A stretch of DNA of 64,000 bases from Caballeronia arationis (GTDB lineage Bacteria > Pseudomonadota > Gammaproteobacteria > Burkholderiales > Burkholderiaceae): the NCBI RefSeq assembly GCF_001544975.2, contig NZ_FCOG02000027.1, positions 29,129 through 93,128 of the forward strand. Reading direction: 5' to 3'. The stretch's first letter is position 1; each line of letters begins with the position of its first letter. A program made the position numbers and the translations under genes. Positions 1-9,666 of this stretch are shown here, in pieces. The notes under the pieces are model-generated. The model saw only the letters and a program-made list of their open reading frames with translations, was not told the DNA's origin and made no database searches.

Positions 1-2
1 AC

Positions 3-1118
3 GAGGTGATCGGCGCGTCGCGCGACGGCGTCGAAAAATGGCTGCGCGGCACGCAAAACCTGACTGTCTTCACCGGCCACGGGCGCTTTACGGGGCCGCA
101 TTCGATCCGGGTCGACGCTCACGACGGCCAGCAGCACGAACTGGAAAGCGACGCGACCTTCATCAACACCGGCACGCGCCCGACCATTCCGCCGATCGAC
201 GGCATCGACCGGATCCCGTATCTGACCAACTCGACGCTGCTCGAACTGACCGAGGTGCCCGCGCATCTCGTGATCGTCGGCGCGAGCTATATCGCGCTCG
301 AATTCGCGCAGATGTTTCGCCGCTTCGGCAGCCGAGTGACCGTCCTCGTGCGCGGCAAGCGCGTGCTCACGCGCGAGGACGCGGATTTCGCGGAGAGTAT
401 TCAGAAGGTGCTGGCGAAGGAGGGCGTCGAGTTTCGCTTCGGTGGCGAGCCGACACGCGTCGAGCCTCTCGGCGACGGCGTACGCATCGGCCTGAACGAA
501 GACACGATCGACGCGTCACATCTGCTTTTCGCGACCGGGCGCCAGCCGAACACCGACGACCTCGGCCTCGACGCGGCGGGCGTCGCGGTGAACGCGCACG
601 GTCTGATCGACGTCGACGGCGAGCTGCGCACGCAGGTCGAAGGCATCTGGGCGATCGGCGACGTGAACGGGCGCGGCGCGTTCACGCATACGTCGTACAA
701 CGACTTCGAGATCGTCGCGGCGCACCTGATCGACAACGAGCCGCGCAGCGTCGATACGCGGATCATGACCTACGCGGTGTTCGTCGATCCGCCCTATGCG
801 CGCGTCGGCATGAGCGAGAGCGAGGTGAGGAAGGATGGCCGCGAGGCACTGATCGCGACGATGCCGATGTCGCGTGTGGGCCGGGCGCGCGAGCGCGGCG
901 AGACGGACGGCTTCATGAAGGCGCTCGTCGATGCGAAGACGAAGCAGATTCTGGGCGCCGCGATCCACGGCATCGAAGGCGACGAGGCGATCCACACCTT
1001 CGTCGACATCATGAACGCAGGCGCGCCGTACACCACGCTCAAGAACGCGATGCACATCCATCCGACCGTCAGCGAACTGATTCCGACACTGCTCGGGATG
1101 CTGAAGCCGCTGAAATAA
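3..1118 (+). CDS. FAD/NAD(P) disulfide-oxidoreductase-like protein, 5' end outside window
   Basis: Flavin-dependent pyridine nucleotide oxidoreductase of the mercuric reductase / dihydrolipoamide dehydrogenase superfamily. The reading frame is open through base 3, so the N-terminal FAD domain and the redox-active cysteine pair, if present, lie upstream of the window; the GTG at 6 is an internal valine. Visible parts are the NAD-binding fold (LVIVGASYIALEFAQMF), the second FAD motif (GIWAIGDVNGRGAFTHTSYN) and the C-terminal dimerisation domain ending in HIHPTVSELIPTLL, which carries the His/Glu region of the family. It ends directly against the convergent MFS gene with no spacer. The substrate cannot be told without the N-terminus. 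Confidence 0.85.
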   Translation, partial: EVIGASRDGVEKWLRGTQNLTVFTGHGRFTGPHSIRVDAHDGQQHELESDATFINTGTRPTIPPIDGIDRIPYLTNSTLLELTEVPAHLVIVGASYIALEFAQMFRRFGSRVTVLVRGKRVLTREDADFAESIQKVLAKEGVEFRFGGEPTRVEPLGDGVRIGLNEDTIDASHLLFATGRQPNTDDLGLDAAGVAVNAHGLIDVDGELRTQVEGIWAIGDVNGRGAFTHTSYNDFEIVAAHLIDNEPRSVDTRIMTYAVFVDPPYARVGMSESEVRKDGREALIATMPMSRVGRARERGETDGFMKALVDAKTKQILGAAIHGIEGDEAIHTFVDIMNAGAPYTTLKNAMHIHPTVSELIPTLLGMLKPLK

Positions 1119-2360
1119 TCAGGCCTCCACCGCCGGCTTCTCGACTTCCGGCGTGACGGCCGCTTCGCGCGTCTCGGGCATCGCGAGCCACACGAGCGCG
1201 ACCGCAAGCGCACCGGCGGCCGCGAGCCCGAAGAAGCTCATCGCGGTGCCGAAGCGGTCGGCGGCGAAGCCCGCCGCCGCCGTTGAGAGCGTCGCTCCAA
1301 TGCCCGCCGCAAGTCCGAAGAAGCCGATCGTCAGGTTGTAGTGGCCCTTGCCGCCGGCGACGTCGGCTGCGATCAGTGGCAGCATCACGCCGAACACCGC
1401 CGCGCTGATGCCGTCGAGCATCTGCACCGGCACGAGCAGATAAGGGCTCGAGACCCCGGCGAACAGCAGCGCGCGCACCGGCAGCGCAGCGAAGCCGAGG
1501 ATCAGCACCGGGCGCCGTCCCCAGCGCTGCGCCTGCCGTCCGACCCACGGCGACATCGCCGCGACCAGGAACTGCGGCACGATGATGCACGCCGCGATCA
1601 CGAGTTGAACGTTGTCGCCCATGTGCGCCGTGACTTCGCCGGCGGCGAGATTGAGCATCGCCGCGTTCGACAAGTGAAAGAGCACCACGCACGCCGCGAA
1701 GATCAGAAGCCGCCTGTCGCGCAGCAGTTCGCGCAGCGACACGCGCTCTTCGCCTTCGGGCGTGATCGTTTTGTCGGGCTTCTGGCTGCCGCGCGCAATC
1801 TTCGGCGGCATATCGTGATGGATCATCGACAGCGCGACGAGCGCCGGCAGCGCGAGCGCCGCCGTCAGGAAGAACACGGAGCGCAGCGAGAAATATTCGC
1901 CGAACACGCCCATCAGCGCCGCCGTGAGCGCGCTGCCGATCGATGCCCAGCGCGCATTGCGCCCGAGCCGGTCGCCGAGATCGGCGCGCGAGACGAGCGC
2001 GTAGGAGATCGCCGCCATCGCGGGCACGAGCATGCAGCTTGCGAAACCGTGCAGCACTTCGGCCGCGAACACCGGCACGAAGGTCGGGCTCGCGGCGAGA
2101 AAGAGGGCGCTCGCAATGATCGCGACGATCGCGGATGCCGCTGCGAACTTCTTGTTGCGCATCGCATCGACGAGCGCGCCCGCCGGCAGTTGGCTCGCCA
2201 TCGCGCTGATCGTGCCGACCGAGAGCATCAGCCCGATTTCGCCCTGCGTCCACTTGTTGGCGGCGAGGTACGAAGCGATGAAGGGGCCGAAGCCGGTCTG
2301 CACGTTGGCGACGAAGAAATTCAGCCAGTCGAGTGCGCGAAGACTTCGTGCAATTACCAT
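1119..2360 (-). CDS. MFS transporter
   Basis: Major facilitator superfamily permease of 413 residues in the inner membrane, about 12 predicted helices. The N-terminal half has the segment GPFIASYLAANKWTQGEIGL followed by a helix 2-3 loop (GALVDAMRNKK) resembling the MFS A-motif in weakened form. A central cytoplasmic loop (residues about 195-215, rich in charged residues) separates the two six-helix bundles. The ATG at 2360 is the first in frame and the start is leaderless-looking, with no strong Shine-Dalgarno. It is transcribed alone, convergent with the flavoprotein. Substrate unknown; the sequence resembles sugar/drug exporters annotated only as MFS in Burkholderiaceae. Confidence 0.85.
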   Translation of the reverse strand: MVIARSLRALDWLNFFVANVQTGFGPFIASYLAANKWTQGEIGLMLSVGTISAMASQLPAGALVDAMRNKKFAAASAIVAIIASALFLAASPTFVPVFAAEVLHGFASCMLVPAMAAISYALVSRADLGDRLGRNARWASIGSALTAALMGVFGEYFSLRSVFFLTAALALPALVALSMIHHDMPPKIARGSQKPDKTITPEGEERVSLRELLRDRRLLIFAACVVLFHLSNAAMLNLAAGEVTAHMGDNVQLVIAACIIVPQFLVAAMSPWVGRQAQRWGRRPVLILGFAALPVRALLFAGVSSPYLLVPVQMLDGISAAVFGVMLPLIAADVAGGKGHYNLTIGFFGLAAGIGATLSTAAAGFAADRFGTAMSFFGLAAAGALAVALVWLAMPETREAAVTPEVEKPAVEA

Positions 2361-2384
2361 TATTTGTGATCGATATCGGTGTCG

Positions 2385-3524
2385 TTATCTGGAAGCGCGC
2401 GCGCCGGATGCGGTTGCGCCCGACGCCACGGGGCCGGTCGCGACCGGTCCGGACGAGGTGGGCGCCGACGCAGCCGACGCAGCCGCCGCTGCGGAAGCCG
2501 GCGCCGACGCGGGCGCGGGCACGACAGGAGAAACGATCTTGATCGGTTGTTCAGGTCCGTAAGTGGGCGACGCCTTAAGCTGGGCGTCGGTGAAATCCAT
2601 CTGCAGTTGCGGCGTCTTGTTGCGTGACACGACGCGCAGGTCGCCCCAGCTCGCCGCGACGTGGCGCTTGTCCCCGGAAAGCGAATCGCTCAGATCGATC
2701 ACGACTGCCTGCGGCTCGGCCTGCGAATCGATCAGCACATCGACCACGCGGCCCATGCGCGCGCCGTTCTTCTGCAGGACCGTCGAATCGACGAGCTGCA
2801 TCAGGTTGGGCGGCACGTCCTTGACCGGCTGCGGCTTGGGCGGCGCATCGGCTTTCGCCTTGCCGGTAGCGGGCGCGGCGGACGCGCCGAGCGTGATCGC
2901 CGGGGTCTTCGCGGCCGGCGCGAAGCGGAACGCGGACCACGGGAAGATCACCTTGCGATCGCCCACGCCGAGAAAGCCGGCCAGATTGACCATCATGACC
3001 TTCGGCTTCGCGGCGGAATCGACGTACATGTCGACCGCGCGCCCGATCACCTTGCCGTCCGGGCGCTGCACTTCGCTGTCGAGCAGCCCGTGCAACTGGT
3101 CGTGCTGCAGGATGCGCGTCGAGATGATTTGCGGCGGGGGCGGCGGCTCCGGTTCCTCCACGGGCGGCGGGGCGGGCGGCGCGGCGGGCTTCGGCTTGAC
3201 GACACGGCGCTTCGGCTTCGCCGCCCGCGGCGTCTTCGGTTCCGACGCGGGCTCGGCCGCGACCACGGTCGAAGGCTCTTCGGCTTCGGCGGTTTCCTCG
3301 GTCGGCGCGGGCGGCTGGAACGAATGCTCGACGATCGGCACGGGCGTCTGCTGCGGCAGCAGACTGCACGCCGGAAGCACGGCCAGCGCGAGAAGCGGCG
3401 CGAGGCATCGCCGCGTCGCAAGCGCGCGGAGAAGCGTGGCTGTCGCGAGGGCGGCCAGCGCCGTGAATATCGAAATGAACAGACCTCGGGCTGAGAAACC
3501 TCGACGCGAGAAACCGCCAGTCAT
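2385..3524 (-). CDS. lipoprotein with two PRC-barrel domains
   Basis: Envelope protein of about 379 residues. The ATG at 3524 is preferred over the GTG at 3527 because the GGAG at 3533-3536 then sits 8 nt upstream. A long hydrophobic N-terminus ends in a lipobox (LAVLPAC, Cys53), so it is probably a lipoprotein. Residues about 60-130 are low-complexity Pro/Ala/Glu. Two PRC-barrel domains follow, roughly 135-205 (LDSEVQRPDGKVIGRAVDMY) and 245-310 (LVDSTVLQKNGARMGRVVDV). PRC-barrels are small beta-barrel partner-binding domains; here the tandem arrangement repeats the same DGK/NGA...GRxVD pattern. Monocistronic. Function unknown. Confidence 0.8.
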   Translation of the reverse strand: MTGGFSRRGFSARGLFISIFTALAALATATLLRALATRRCLAPLLALAVLPACSLLPQQTPVPIVEHSFQPPAPTEETAEAEEPSTVVAAEPASEPKTPRAAKPKRRVVKPKPAAPPAPPPVEEPEPPPPPQIISTRILQHDQLHGLLDSEVQRPDGKVIGRAVDMYVDSAAKPKVMMVNLAGFLGVGDRKVIFPWSAFRFAPAAKTPAITLGASAAPATGKAKADAPPKPQPVKDVPPNLMQLVDSTVLQKNGARMGRVVDVLIDSQAEPQAVVIDLSDSLSGDKRHVAASWGDLRVVSRNKTPQLQMDFTDAQLKASPTYGPEQPIKIVSPVVPAPASAPASAAAAASAASAPTSSGPVATGPVASGATASGARASR

Positions 3525-3667
3525 CACAAAAGCTCCATGTGTCCGGGCCGCCTGCCTGGGTCAGATCGCCCCGTCGAACCGGAGCGGATTGATATGTGAG
3601 AAGTCGTGGGGAGCGTGCCTGCCGGGACGCCGGTCATGCTTTTTCGTGCGCCTGCCCGGGCCCGGCT

Positions 3668-4219
3668 TCAGACGCCGGACGGGCGCTCGCGCGCCCCTGT
3701 CGCCGCGGCGAGCCGCGCGACCGTATCGGGTGCGCCCATCTTTTCGGCGGCGTCGCGCGCGGAGAAGCCGTTTGCATCGCGCGCGTCGGGATTCGCGCCG
3801 CGCCCGATCAGATATTCGACCAGTTCGACGCGATTGAACATCGCCGCAATCATGAGCGCCGTGCGGCCGTCGGGCGATGCGCCTTCGACGTCCGCGCCGT
3901 GATCGAGCAGCACTTCGATCACCGGCATGAAGCCCTTGAACGCCGCGCCGGCGATGGGCGTCTGGCCGCGGTCGTTGCGCAGGTCCGGGTCGGCCTTGTG
4001 CTCCAGAAGCACCCGCACCGCGTCGGCGTGGCCGTGGTAGCTCGCGAGCATCACGAGCGTGTCGCCACGGTCGTTACGCAGGTTCGGCGGCAGGCCCTTG
4101 TGCAGCAGCGCGTCGAGCATGGCGGCATCGCCGCGCCGCGCGACTTCGAAGACTTCGCTCGCGAACGCGATCATCTCGTCGTCGGGGCCCTGCTTGCTTG
4201 CGTCGTCGGGTTCTTGCAT
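3668..4219 (-). CDS. ankyrin repeat protein
   Basis: Small soluble protein of 183 residues made almost entirely of ankyrin repeats (about residues 20-50, 52-82, 85-115, 118-148 and a capping repeat to 175). Typical repeat phrases are visible, such as GDTLVMLASYHGHADAVRVL and GRTALMIAAMFNRVELVEYL. Longer open starts exist upstream, but the ATG at 4219 has a GGAG sequence at suitable distance and begins the conserved part, so it was chosen. No signal peptide. Proteins of this kind act as protein-binding scaffolds; in proteobacteria similar short ones sit near catalase or stress genes, but no such partner is adjacent here. Confidence 0.85.
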   Translation of the reverse strand: MQEPDDASKQGPDDEMIAFASEVFEVARRGDAAMLDALLHKGLPPNLRNDRGDTLVMLASYHGHADAVRVLLEHKADPDLRNDRGQTPIAGAAFKGFMPVIEVLLDHGADVEGASPDGRTALMIAAMFNRVELVEYLIGRGANPDARDANGFSARDAAEKMGAPDTVARLAAATGARERPSGV

Positions 4220-4540
4220 TTCGTTGCTCCGTCCTTGCTTCGTCGTTGCCTGGCGTTGCTGCGTGGAGAAAATGCGCGGCGAGCGGGACCGGTCGAACCG
4301 GCGCTCCATGCTCGCGCGGCTTCCCGCGCAGTTCGAAGGATACAGGTTTGCTCGCGGGACGCGTTCGCGCGGGCTCCTCGTTAGCACGATTCGCGCCATG
4401 GGGCAACGGCCGCGCCGGAGGAATTCGCGGGTGCCCGCTTGACTCGCCGGGAGCCGCGCGCTTAGGCTCGGCGCAGTTTGCTTAGATGCCGTTCGTCTTC
4501 CGGGTTCATCACCTCACCGCTTCGACAAGGAACCTCGCCC

Positions 4541-5167
4541 ATGAACCATCCCGATGCCGGTGCCGATTCCTCCGTGCGCCGCAGCGCGCCCGCCGCGACG
4601 CGCAATCGCGACGCCATCCTTGCCGTGCTCGCACGCGTGCTGCCCGCAAGCGGCGTCGTGCTGGAGATCGCGAGCGGCACCGGTCAGCATGCGGTGCATT
4701 GCGCCGCCGCGCTGCCGGACATCGACTGGCAACCGAGCGACCCGGACGCCGCGTCGCGTGCGTCGATCGAAGCGTGGCGCGTGCACGAGAAGCTCGCCAA
4801 CCTGGAGCCGCCGCTCGCGATTGACGTCCGCTCGGCCGACTGGGGCATCGAATCGGCTGCGGCGATGGTCTGCATCAACATGATTCATATCGCGCCGTGG
4901 GAAGCGGCAGAGGACTTGTTCGAAGGCGCGAAACGGCTCCTGGCGGCGGGCGGCGTCCTGTATCTATACGGACCGTACCGGCGCCACGGCGCACACACGG
5001 CCCCGAGCAACGAAGCGTTCGACGCCCAGTTACGCGCGACCGATCCGCGCTGGGGCGTGCGCAACATGGAAGCGGTCGAGGCGCTCGGGCGGGCAGCCGG
5101 GCTGACGCTGGAAGAAGTCGTCCCGATGCCGGCGAACAACTTCAGTCTGGTGTTCAGGAAGGGCTGA
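4541..5167 (+). CDS. DUF938 family SAM-dependent methyltransferase
   Basis: Cytosolic protein of 208 residues belonging to the DUF938 group of class I methyltransferases. The SAM-binding motif I is LEIASGTGQHAVHCA near residue 50, followed by an acidic residue at the end of beta-2 (WQPSDPD) and the later strand YLYGPYRRHG. ATG 4541 follows AAGGAA with about 8 nt spacing and gives the usual family length. The acceptor substrate is not known for the family. It converges with the DMT exporter gene, 21 bp away. Confidence 0.88.
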   Translation: MNHPDAGADSSVRRSAPAATRNRDAILAVLARVLPASGVVLEIASGTGQHAVHCAAALPDIDWQPSDPDAASRASIEAWRVHEKLANLEPPLAIDVRSADWGIESAAAMVCINMIHIAPWEAAEDLFEGAKRLLAAGGVLYLYGPYRRHGAHTAPSNEAFDAQLRATDPRWGVRNMEAVEALGRAAGLTLEEVVPMPANNFSLVFRKG

Positions 5168-5188
5168 TCCGGGCGCAGGGTGAGGCGC

Positions 5189-6124
5189 TCAGGCCTGGGC
5201 GCCGGAGGCGCGCCTGCGATCCGCGAGGGCGCTGCGCCACGGCACCGTGGCCATCAGCGAGGCCGCGACGATCATCGCGCCGCCGATCCACCCGCTCGCC
5301 GACACCGCCTCGCCGAGCCAGACACTCGCGAACAGCGCGCCGAAAGCCGGCTCGCTGCCCATCAGCAGCGAAACGCGCGTCGGACTGCTGCGTCCGATCG
5401 CGAAGTTCTGCGCGAAGAACGCGAATAGCGTGCGGGCAAGCACGAGATAGATCACCGATCCCCAGAAGAGGCCGTGGCCGGCAAGCGTCGGCACGTGCCG
5501 GAGTTGCGTCGGCGCGAAGACCAGCGCCACGACAGCGCTGCCCGCTGCCACCACGCCCGACTGCACCGCCGTGATCGAGAGTGCCGGCATCGACGAGTTG
5601 CGCATCACGCGCTTGGTCACGCACACGTTGAGCGCACGCAGCACGGCGGCGACGAGGACCAGCGCGTCGCCGGAGTTGAAGGCGAGGGCGCCGTCGCCGG
5701 CGAGCAGCCACGCCCCGCCGAGCGAGACCGCCACCGCCATCCATTCGACGCGGCCCGGCCGCCGCGCGAGCAGCACCCATTCCACGAGCGGCGTCAGCAC
5801 GACGCACAGGCTGATCAGGAACGCCGCGTTCGACGCGCGCGTGAGCAGCACGCCGAAGGTTTCCGCGAGAAAGATGCCGAGCAGCAGGCCGCCGACGCCG
5901 AGCACGCCGCGCAGGGTAGCGGCATCGGCGTGGCGCAGGTGCCTCAGGGCCGGCGAGAGCAGCACGAACGTGATCCCGAAGCGCAGCGCGAGCAGCGCGA
6001 GTACCGGGTAGACGGCGAGCGCCTCCTTCACGACGCCGTAACTGCTGCCCCACACGATTGCGACCCCGAGCAGCATCAGGTCGGAGAGGAATTGAAGGCG
6101 CTTGGCGGGGCGGTCGGGTTTCAT
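5189..6124 (-). CDS. DMT (EamA) family transporter
   Basis: Inner-membrane drug/metabolite transporter of 311 residues with ten predicted helices in two EamA repeats. The first repeat starts LMLLGVAIVWGSSYGVVKEA and the second ends at WLGEAVSASGWIGGAMIVAA. ATG 6124 (MKPDRPAKRL) is chosen because it places the first helix at the normal distance from the N-terminus; the frame stays open upstream to 6346 but that extension would overlap the divergent LysR gene. DMT exporters divergent from a LysR gene are commonly controlled by it. Substrate unknown. Confidence 0.88.
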   Translation of the reverse strand: MKPDRPAKRLQFLSDLMLLGVAIVWGSSYGVVKEALAVYPVLALLALRFGITFVLLSPALRHLRHADAATLRGVLGVGGLLLGIFLAETFGVLLTRASNAAFLISLCVVLTPLVEWVLLARRPGRVEWMAVAVSLGGAWLLAGDGALAFNSGDALVLVAAVLRALNVCVTKRVMRNSSMPALSITAVQSGVVAAGSAVVALVFAPTQLRHVPTLAGHGLFWGSVIYLVLARTLFAFFAQNFAIGRSSPTRVSLLMGSEPAFGALFASVWLGEAVSASGWIGGAMIVAASLMATVPWRSALADRRRASGAQA

Positions 6125-6233
6125 GATGGCGGCGACGGAAGTGAGCGAGCCGCCATTGTCGAATGATGCGTCTGCCGCGATAATCGGGTCCACGCGCACA
6201 GGCTTTTTGCTCGTGGCGCACAGATGAACGCTC

Positions 6234-7145
6234 ATGAATCCAGCCGATCTTTTCGCGTTGTTGCCCGATATGGCGGTGTTCGCGCGCGTCGTCGACGCGG
6301 GCAATTTCTCGGTCGCCGCCCGCCAGCTCGGCAGCACGCCGTCCACCGTCAGCCGTCAGATCAAGCGTCTCGAGGAGGCGCTTGCGACGCGTCTGCTCGA
6401 ACGCTCGACGCGCAAGGTCCGCGTGACCGAGTCGGGGCAGCAGGTCTACCGCCATTGCCGCGACATGGCCGCCGCGGCGTCCGGCGCGGTCGATGCCGCG
6501 GGGCAAAGCGTCGGGCGGGCGCAGGGACGCGTTGCGCTGAGTGCGCCGTCGGCGTATGCGAAATCGGTGATTCATCCGCTCGTGCCGGAGTTTCTCGCGG
6601 CGTATCCGGAAGTCGACGTCCAGTTGTTCTTCTCAGATCACGAAATCGATCCGCTCGCGAGCGACCTCGATCTCGTGATCCGCGCGACCGACCGGCCGCC
6701 GCAAGGGCTCGCGGCGCGGCCGCTCGGGCGGATCCGCTGGGTGCTGTGCGCCGCGCATTCGTATCTGCGCGAGCGCGGTGCGCCGGCGCATCCGCGCGAC
6801 CTTGCGGCTCACGACTGCATCTATCTGGGCGAAACGGCCGACGACAACCGCTGGCAGTTCCGGCGCGGCAACGAGACGGCGAGCGTGACGGTCACGGGGC
6901 GTTACATCGCGAATCATGCGGGCGCGCGGCTGGAGGCGGCGCAGGACGGGCTCGGCGTCGCCTGCCTGCCGGAGTTCGCCGCGCGCGAGGCGCTTGCGGT
7001 GGGGAGCGTCGCGCGCGTGCTCGGCGGCTGGGACATGGAGGCGCGCGCGTATCAGGGACCGGTGTGGCTGCTGTATCCGCCGAACCGGTTCTTGCCGCCC
7101 AAGGTCCGCGCCCTGATCGATTTTCTGGCGCAACGGCTGGGGTGA
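6234..7145 (+). CDS. LysR-family transcriptional regulator
   Basis: Transcription factor of 303 residues. The winged helix-turn-helix occupies about residues 10-70 (NFSVAARQLGSTPSTVSRQI), joined to a periplasmic-binding-protein-like effector domain (about 95-300). It starts 110 bp from the divergent DMT transporter, the standard arrangement for a LysR protein controlling its neighbour. The effector domain has the acidic/Arg pattern of the CrgA-like LysR group (YPEVDVQLFFSD; DLDLVIRATDRP). ATG 6234 was taken; a Shine-Dalgarno is not obvious. Confidence 0.92.
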   Translation: MNPADLFALLPDMAVFARVVDAGNFSVAARQLGSTPSTVSRQIKRLEEALATRLLERSTRKVRVTESGQQVYRHCRDMAAAASGAVDAAGQSVGRAQGRVALSAPSAYAKSVIHPLVPEFLAAYPEVDVQLFFSDHEIDPLASDLDLVIRATDRPPQGLAARPLGRIRWVLCAAHSYLRERGAPAHPRDLAAHDCIYLGETADDNRWQFRRGNETASVTVTGRYIANHAGARLEAAQDGLGVACLPEFAAREALAVGSVARVLGGWDMEARAYQGPVWLLYPPNRFLPPKVRALIDFLAQRLG

Positions 7146-7309
7146 CGCAGCGCGTCTTTGGGACCGCGCGTGCATCCGTAGTGAGCGCTCCGTAACTTCC
7201 CCGGAGTCGCGCACCCGAATCCCGATCGCCGTGTAGACTGCGAATGATCGTTCACAACGCTGCCCTTGCGAGCAGCGTTTCGTCGTATCTCCGCAGGGAG
7301 GGGTCGTAC

Positions 7310-8485
7310 ATGCACGCAGCATTGCCGCAGCAAGCAGCACAGGCTGGTTCCAGCGACGCTCCCGCGTTACAGACGGCGCGCGATCTGCGACGCGTCGACA
7401 TCCACCCCGATCACTGGTATCCGCTCGCGTGGTCGCACGAAGTGAAGCGCGGGCGTGCTCACGGCGTGACCTTCGCCGGCGACCCGATCGTGATCGTGCG
7501 CACGGAATCGGGCCGCGTGTTCGCGCTGGAGGACCGCTGCGCGCACCGGCAGGTGCCGCTGCATGCGGGCGTCGTCGACGGTGAATCGATCCGTTGCTGC
7601 TATCACGGCTGGACCTACGACTGCTCCGGCCGCTGCATCGATGTTCCCTATCTCGGACGCGAACGCCTGCCGAACGGCGTGCGCTCGTATCCGTGCCGCG
7701 AGGCAGCGGGACTCGTCTTCGTGTTTCCCGGCGATCCGCTGCTCGCCGACAGCGCCGTTTTCCCCGAACTCGGCTCGGCAAGCGACAAGGCCTACAAGAC
7801 GCGCCGCTTCGGCCGCGCGGTCAAGTGCCACTACACCTTCATGCACGAGAACCTGATGGACATGAACCATCAGTTCCTGCATCGCCGGCAGATGGGCCGG
7901 ATGCGCGCGCGCTCGCTCGGGCGCCGGCGCGGCGAGGACTGGGTCGAGGTGGATTACACGTTCGCGCGCGAGGAGGGCCGCCAGCCGATCGGCGAGGCGC
8001 TGGTGTTCGGCCAGAAGCGCGGCAAGGACAGCAGCAACAATTCCGACGGCGCCCAAAAGGACGTCATGACGATCCGCACGGCGTATCCGTACCAGACGCT
8101 CAAGATCCGCACGAAGGACGGTACGATGGTCATGGACCTGTTCATCGTCTACGTCCCGCTCGACCGGGAGCAGCGCACGAATCGCACCTTCGGCCTCTTG
8201 TCGATCCGCCGCCCGAAGCTCGGGGCTCTGCTCGATGCCGCGTGGCCGCTGCTCGTCTGGTTTACCGAGCGCATTTTCAAGGAGGACCGCTGGATCGTCG
8301 AGCGGGAGCAGGAAGCGCACGACCGGCAGGGCGCCGACCACAACCAGGAGGTTTTTCCGGTGATCAACGACCTGCGCGCGCTCCTGATCGAGCGCGGCGC
8401 GCCGGCGGGGACGCGCCCGGCGCACGGTTTCGAGATGCGCCGCGTGCACCTGATCCAGCCCGTCACCGATGCGCCGGCGCCGTGA
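7310..8485 (+). CDS. Rieske non-haem iron oxygenase, alpha-subunit type
   Basis: Soluble oxygenase component of 391 residues. The N-terminal Rieske [2Fe-2S] domain has both ligand pairs: CAHRQVPL and CCYHGWTYDCSG (CxH...CxxH). The C-terminal catalytic domain holds the probable mononuclear iron site; ENLMDMNHQFLHRRQ supplies the bridging Asp and the two His that usually form the 2-His-1-carboxylate triad together with a later acidic residue. The start at 7310 follows GGGAGGGG. An insert near residues 225-250 is basic and Ser/Asn-rich. No ferredoxin or reductase gene is adjacent, so electron donors must come from elsewhere. Aromatic or alkaloid-like substrate; not specified by sequence. Confidence 0.85.
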   Translation: MHAALPQQAAQAGSSDAPALQTARDLRRVDIHPDHWYPLAWSHEVKRGRAHGVTFAGDPIVIVRTESGRVFALEDRCAHRQVPLHAGVVDGESIRCCYHGWTYDCSGRCIDVPYLGRERLPNGVRSYPCREAAGLVFVFPGDPLLADSAVFPELGSASDKAYKTRRFGRAVKCHYTFMHENLMDMNHQFLHRRQMGRMRARSLGRRRGEDWVEVDYTFAREEGRQPIGEALVFGQKRGKDSSNNSDGAQKDVMTIRTAYPYQTLKIRTKDGTMVMDLFIVYVPLDREQRTNRTFGLLSIRRPKLGALLDAAWPLLVWFTERIFKEDRWIVEREQEAHDRQGADHNQEVFPVINDLRALLIERGAPAGTRPAHGFEMRRVHLIQPVTDAPAP

Positions 8486-8581
8486 TCCGGAAAGCATGTT
8501 CGATCGGGACATGGCCCACTGGCGCGAAACGCGCGCTGGCGCTATACAGAAGGAACGCTCCACACGAAGGAGGTTGTCACC

Positions 8582-8857
8582 ATGACACGCGACTCGACTG
8601 ACCCGTCCGCCGACGACACCGCTGCGCCCGATCATGCGCAGCCCGAGCTGGAACATTTCGATGCGGCGATCGCTCACGTCGACGATTCGGTCGCCGCGGG
8701 GCGGATGGCCGCAGGCGCGGCGAAGGGCATCCTGTACAGCATCATCGAAACGCTCGGCACGCTCGTCGGGGACCCCGACCTGCCTGCGCATGCGCGGTCG
8801 GGCTACGAAGGCCTGCTCGAGACGGCGCGCGAACTGCGTGCGCGCATCGAGCCCTAG
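8582..8857 (+). CDS. conserved small hypothetical protein
   Basis: Protein of 91 residues, acidic N-terminus and a helical C-terminal part (DAAIAHVDDSVAAGRMAAGA; ARELRARIEP). The ATG at 8582 is preceded by an excellent ribosome-binding site (AAGGAGG at about 8567-8573), which is the main support that the gene is real. No signal peptide or membrane helix. No recognisable family. It stands alone between the Rieske oxygenase and the LysE exporter. Confidence 0.7.
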   Translation: MTRDSTDPSADDTAAPDHAQPELEHFDAAIAHVDDSVAAGRMAAGAAKGILYSIIETLGTLVGDPDLPAHARSGYEGLLETARELRARIEP

Positions 8858-9027
8858 AAGCTTCGTAGAAGCAGCGTCGCTGCGGCCGGTGCCATGCGGC
8901 CGCGGCACACCCGGCTCACGTGACTGGCGCCTCGGGATGGATCACCGTCGGGGAGCGTTTACCGTTTCGAGCCGCGCGCCTGGGGCTGCATTTCCTCATC
9001 GATCCTTCGATACCCTGCAGAAATGTC

Positions 9028-9666
9028 ATGCCTGAAATCAGCAATCTCGTCGCGTTCGGTTTCGTCGCTCTGGGGATGGTGCTCACGCCCGGACCCAACA
9101 TGGTCTATCTCGTCTCCCGCTCGATCTGCCAGGGACGGCGCGCCGGACTGATCTCGCTCGCCGGCGTCGCGCTCGGCTTCCTCGTATACATGCTGTGCGC
9201 GGCGCTCGGCATCACGGCGCTCTTGCTCGCCGTGCCGTTCGCGTACGATGCGTTGCGCTTCGGCGGCGCTGCCTATCTGCTTTATCTCGCCTGGCAGGCC
9301 GTCAGGCCGGGCGGACACTCGCCTTTCCAGGTCCGCGCGCTGCCCGCCGACAGCCCGCGCAAGCTCTTCGCGATGGGCTTCGTCACGAATCTCTTCAATC
9401 CGAAGATCGCGGTCATGTACCTCTCGCTGCTGCCGCAATTCATCACGCCCGCAGCAGGGCACGGCAGCGTTCTCGCGCAGTCGCTCGCGCTCGGGTCGCT
9501 GCAGATCGCGATCAGCGTCGCCGTGAATTCCGTCATCGCGATCATGGCCGGATCCATCGCGACGTTCCTCGCTGGCCGGCCGTTCTGGCTCGTCGTCCAG
9601 CGCTGGCTGATGGGCACCGTGCTCGCCGGCCTCGCGTGGCGCATGGCCACCGAAGCGCGCCGCTGA
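9028..9666 (+). CDS. LysE family amino-acid exporter
   Basis: Inner-membrane exporter of 212 residues with about six helices, the normal size for the LysE/RhtB family. The family signature near the N-terminus is present (VLTPGPNMVYLVSRSICQGR), and a second typical loop is FVTNLFNPKIAVMYLSLLPQ. ATG 9028 starts MPEISNLV; the frame is open upstream to 8920 but without family similarity. Probably exports an amino acid or homoserine-lactone-like compound; substrate not predictable. No divergent LysR partner. Confidence 0.9.
   Translation: MPEISNLVAFGFVALGMVLTPGPNMVYLVSRSICQGRRAGLISLAGVALGFLVYMLCAALGITALLLAVPFAYDALRFGGAAYLLYLAWQAVRPGGHSPFQVRALPADSPRKLFAMGFVTNLFNPKIAVMYLSLLPQFITPAAGHGSVLAQSLALGSLQIAISVAVNSVIAIMAGSIATFLAGRPFWLVVQRWLMGTVLAGLAWRMATEARR

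Noticed and set aside
5154..6575. Minus-strand open frame of about 473 codons
   Set aside because: Shadow of the DMT transporter and LysR genes; Arg-rich with no motif.
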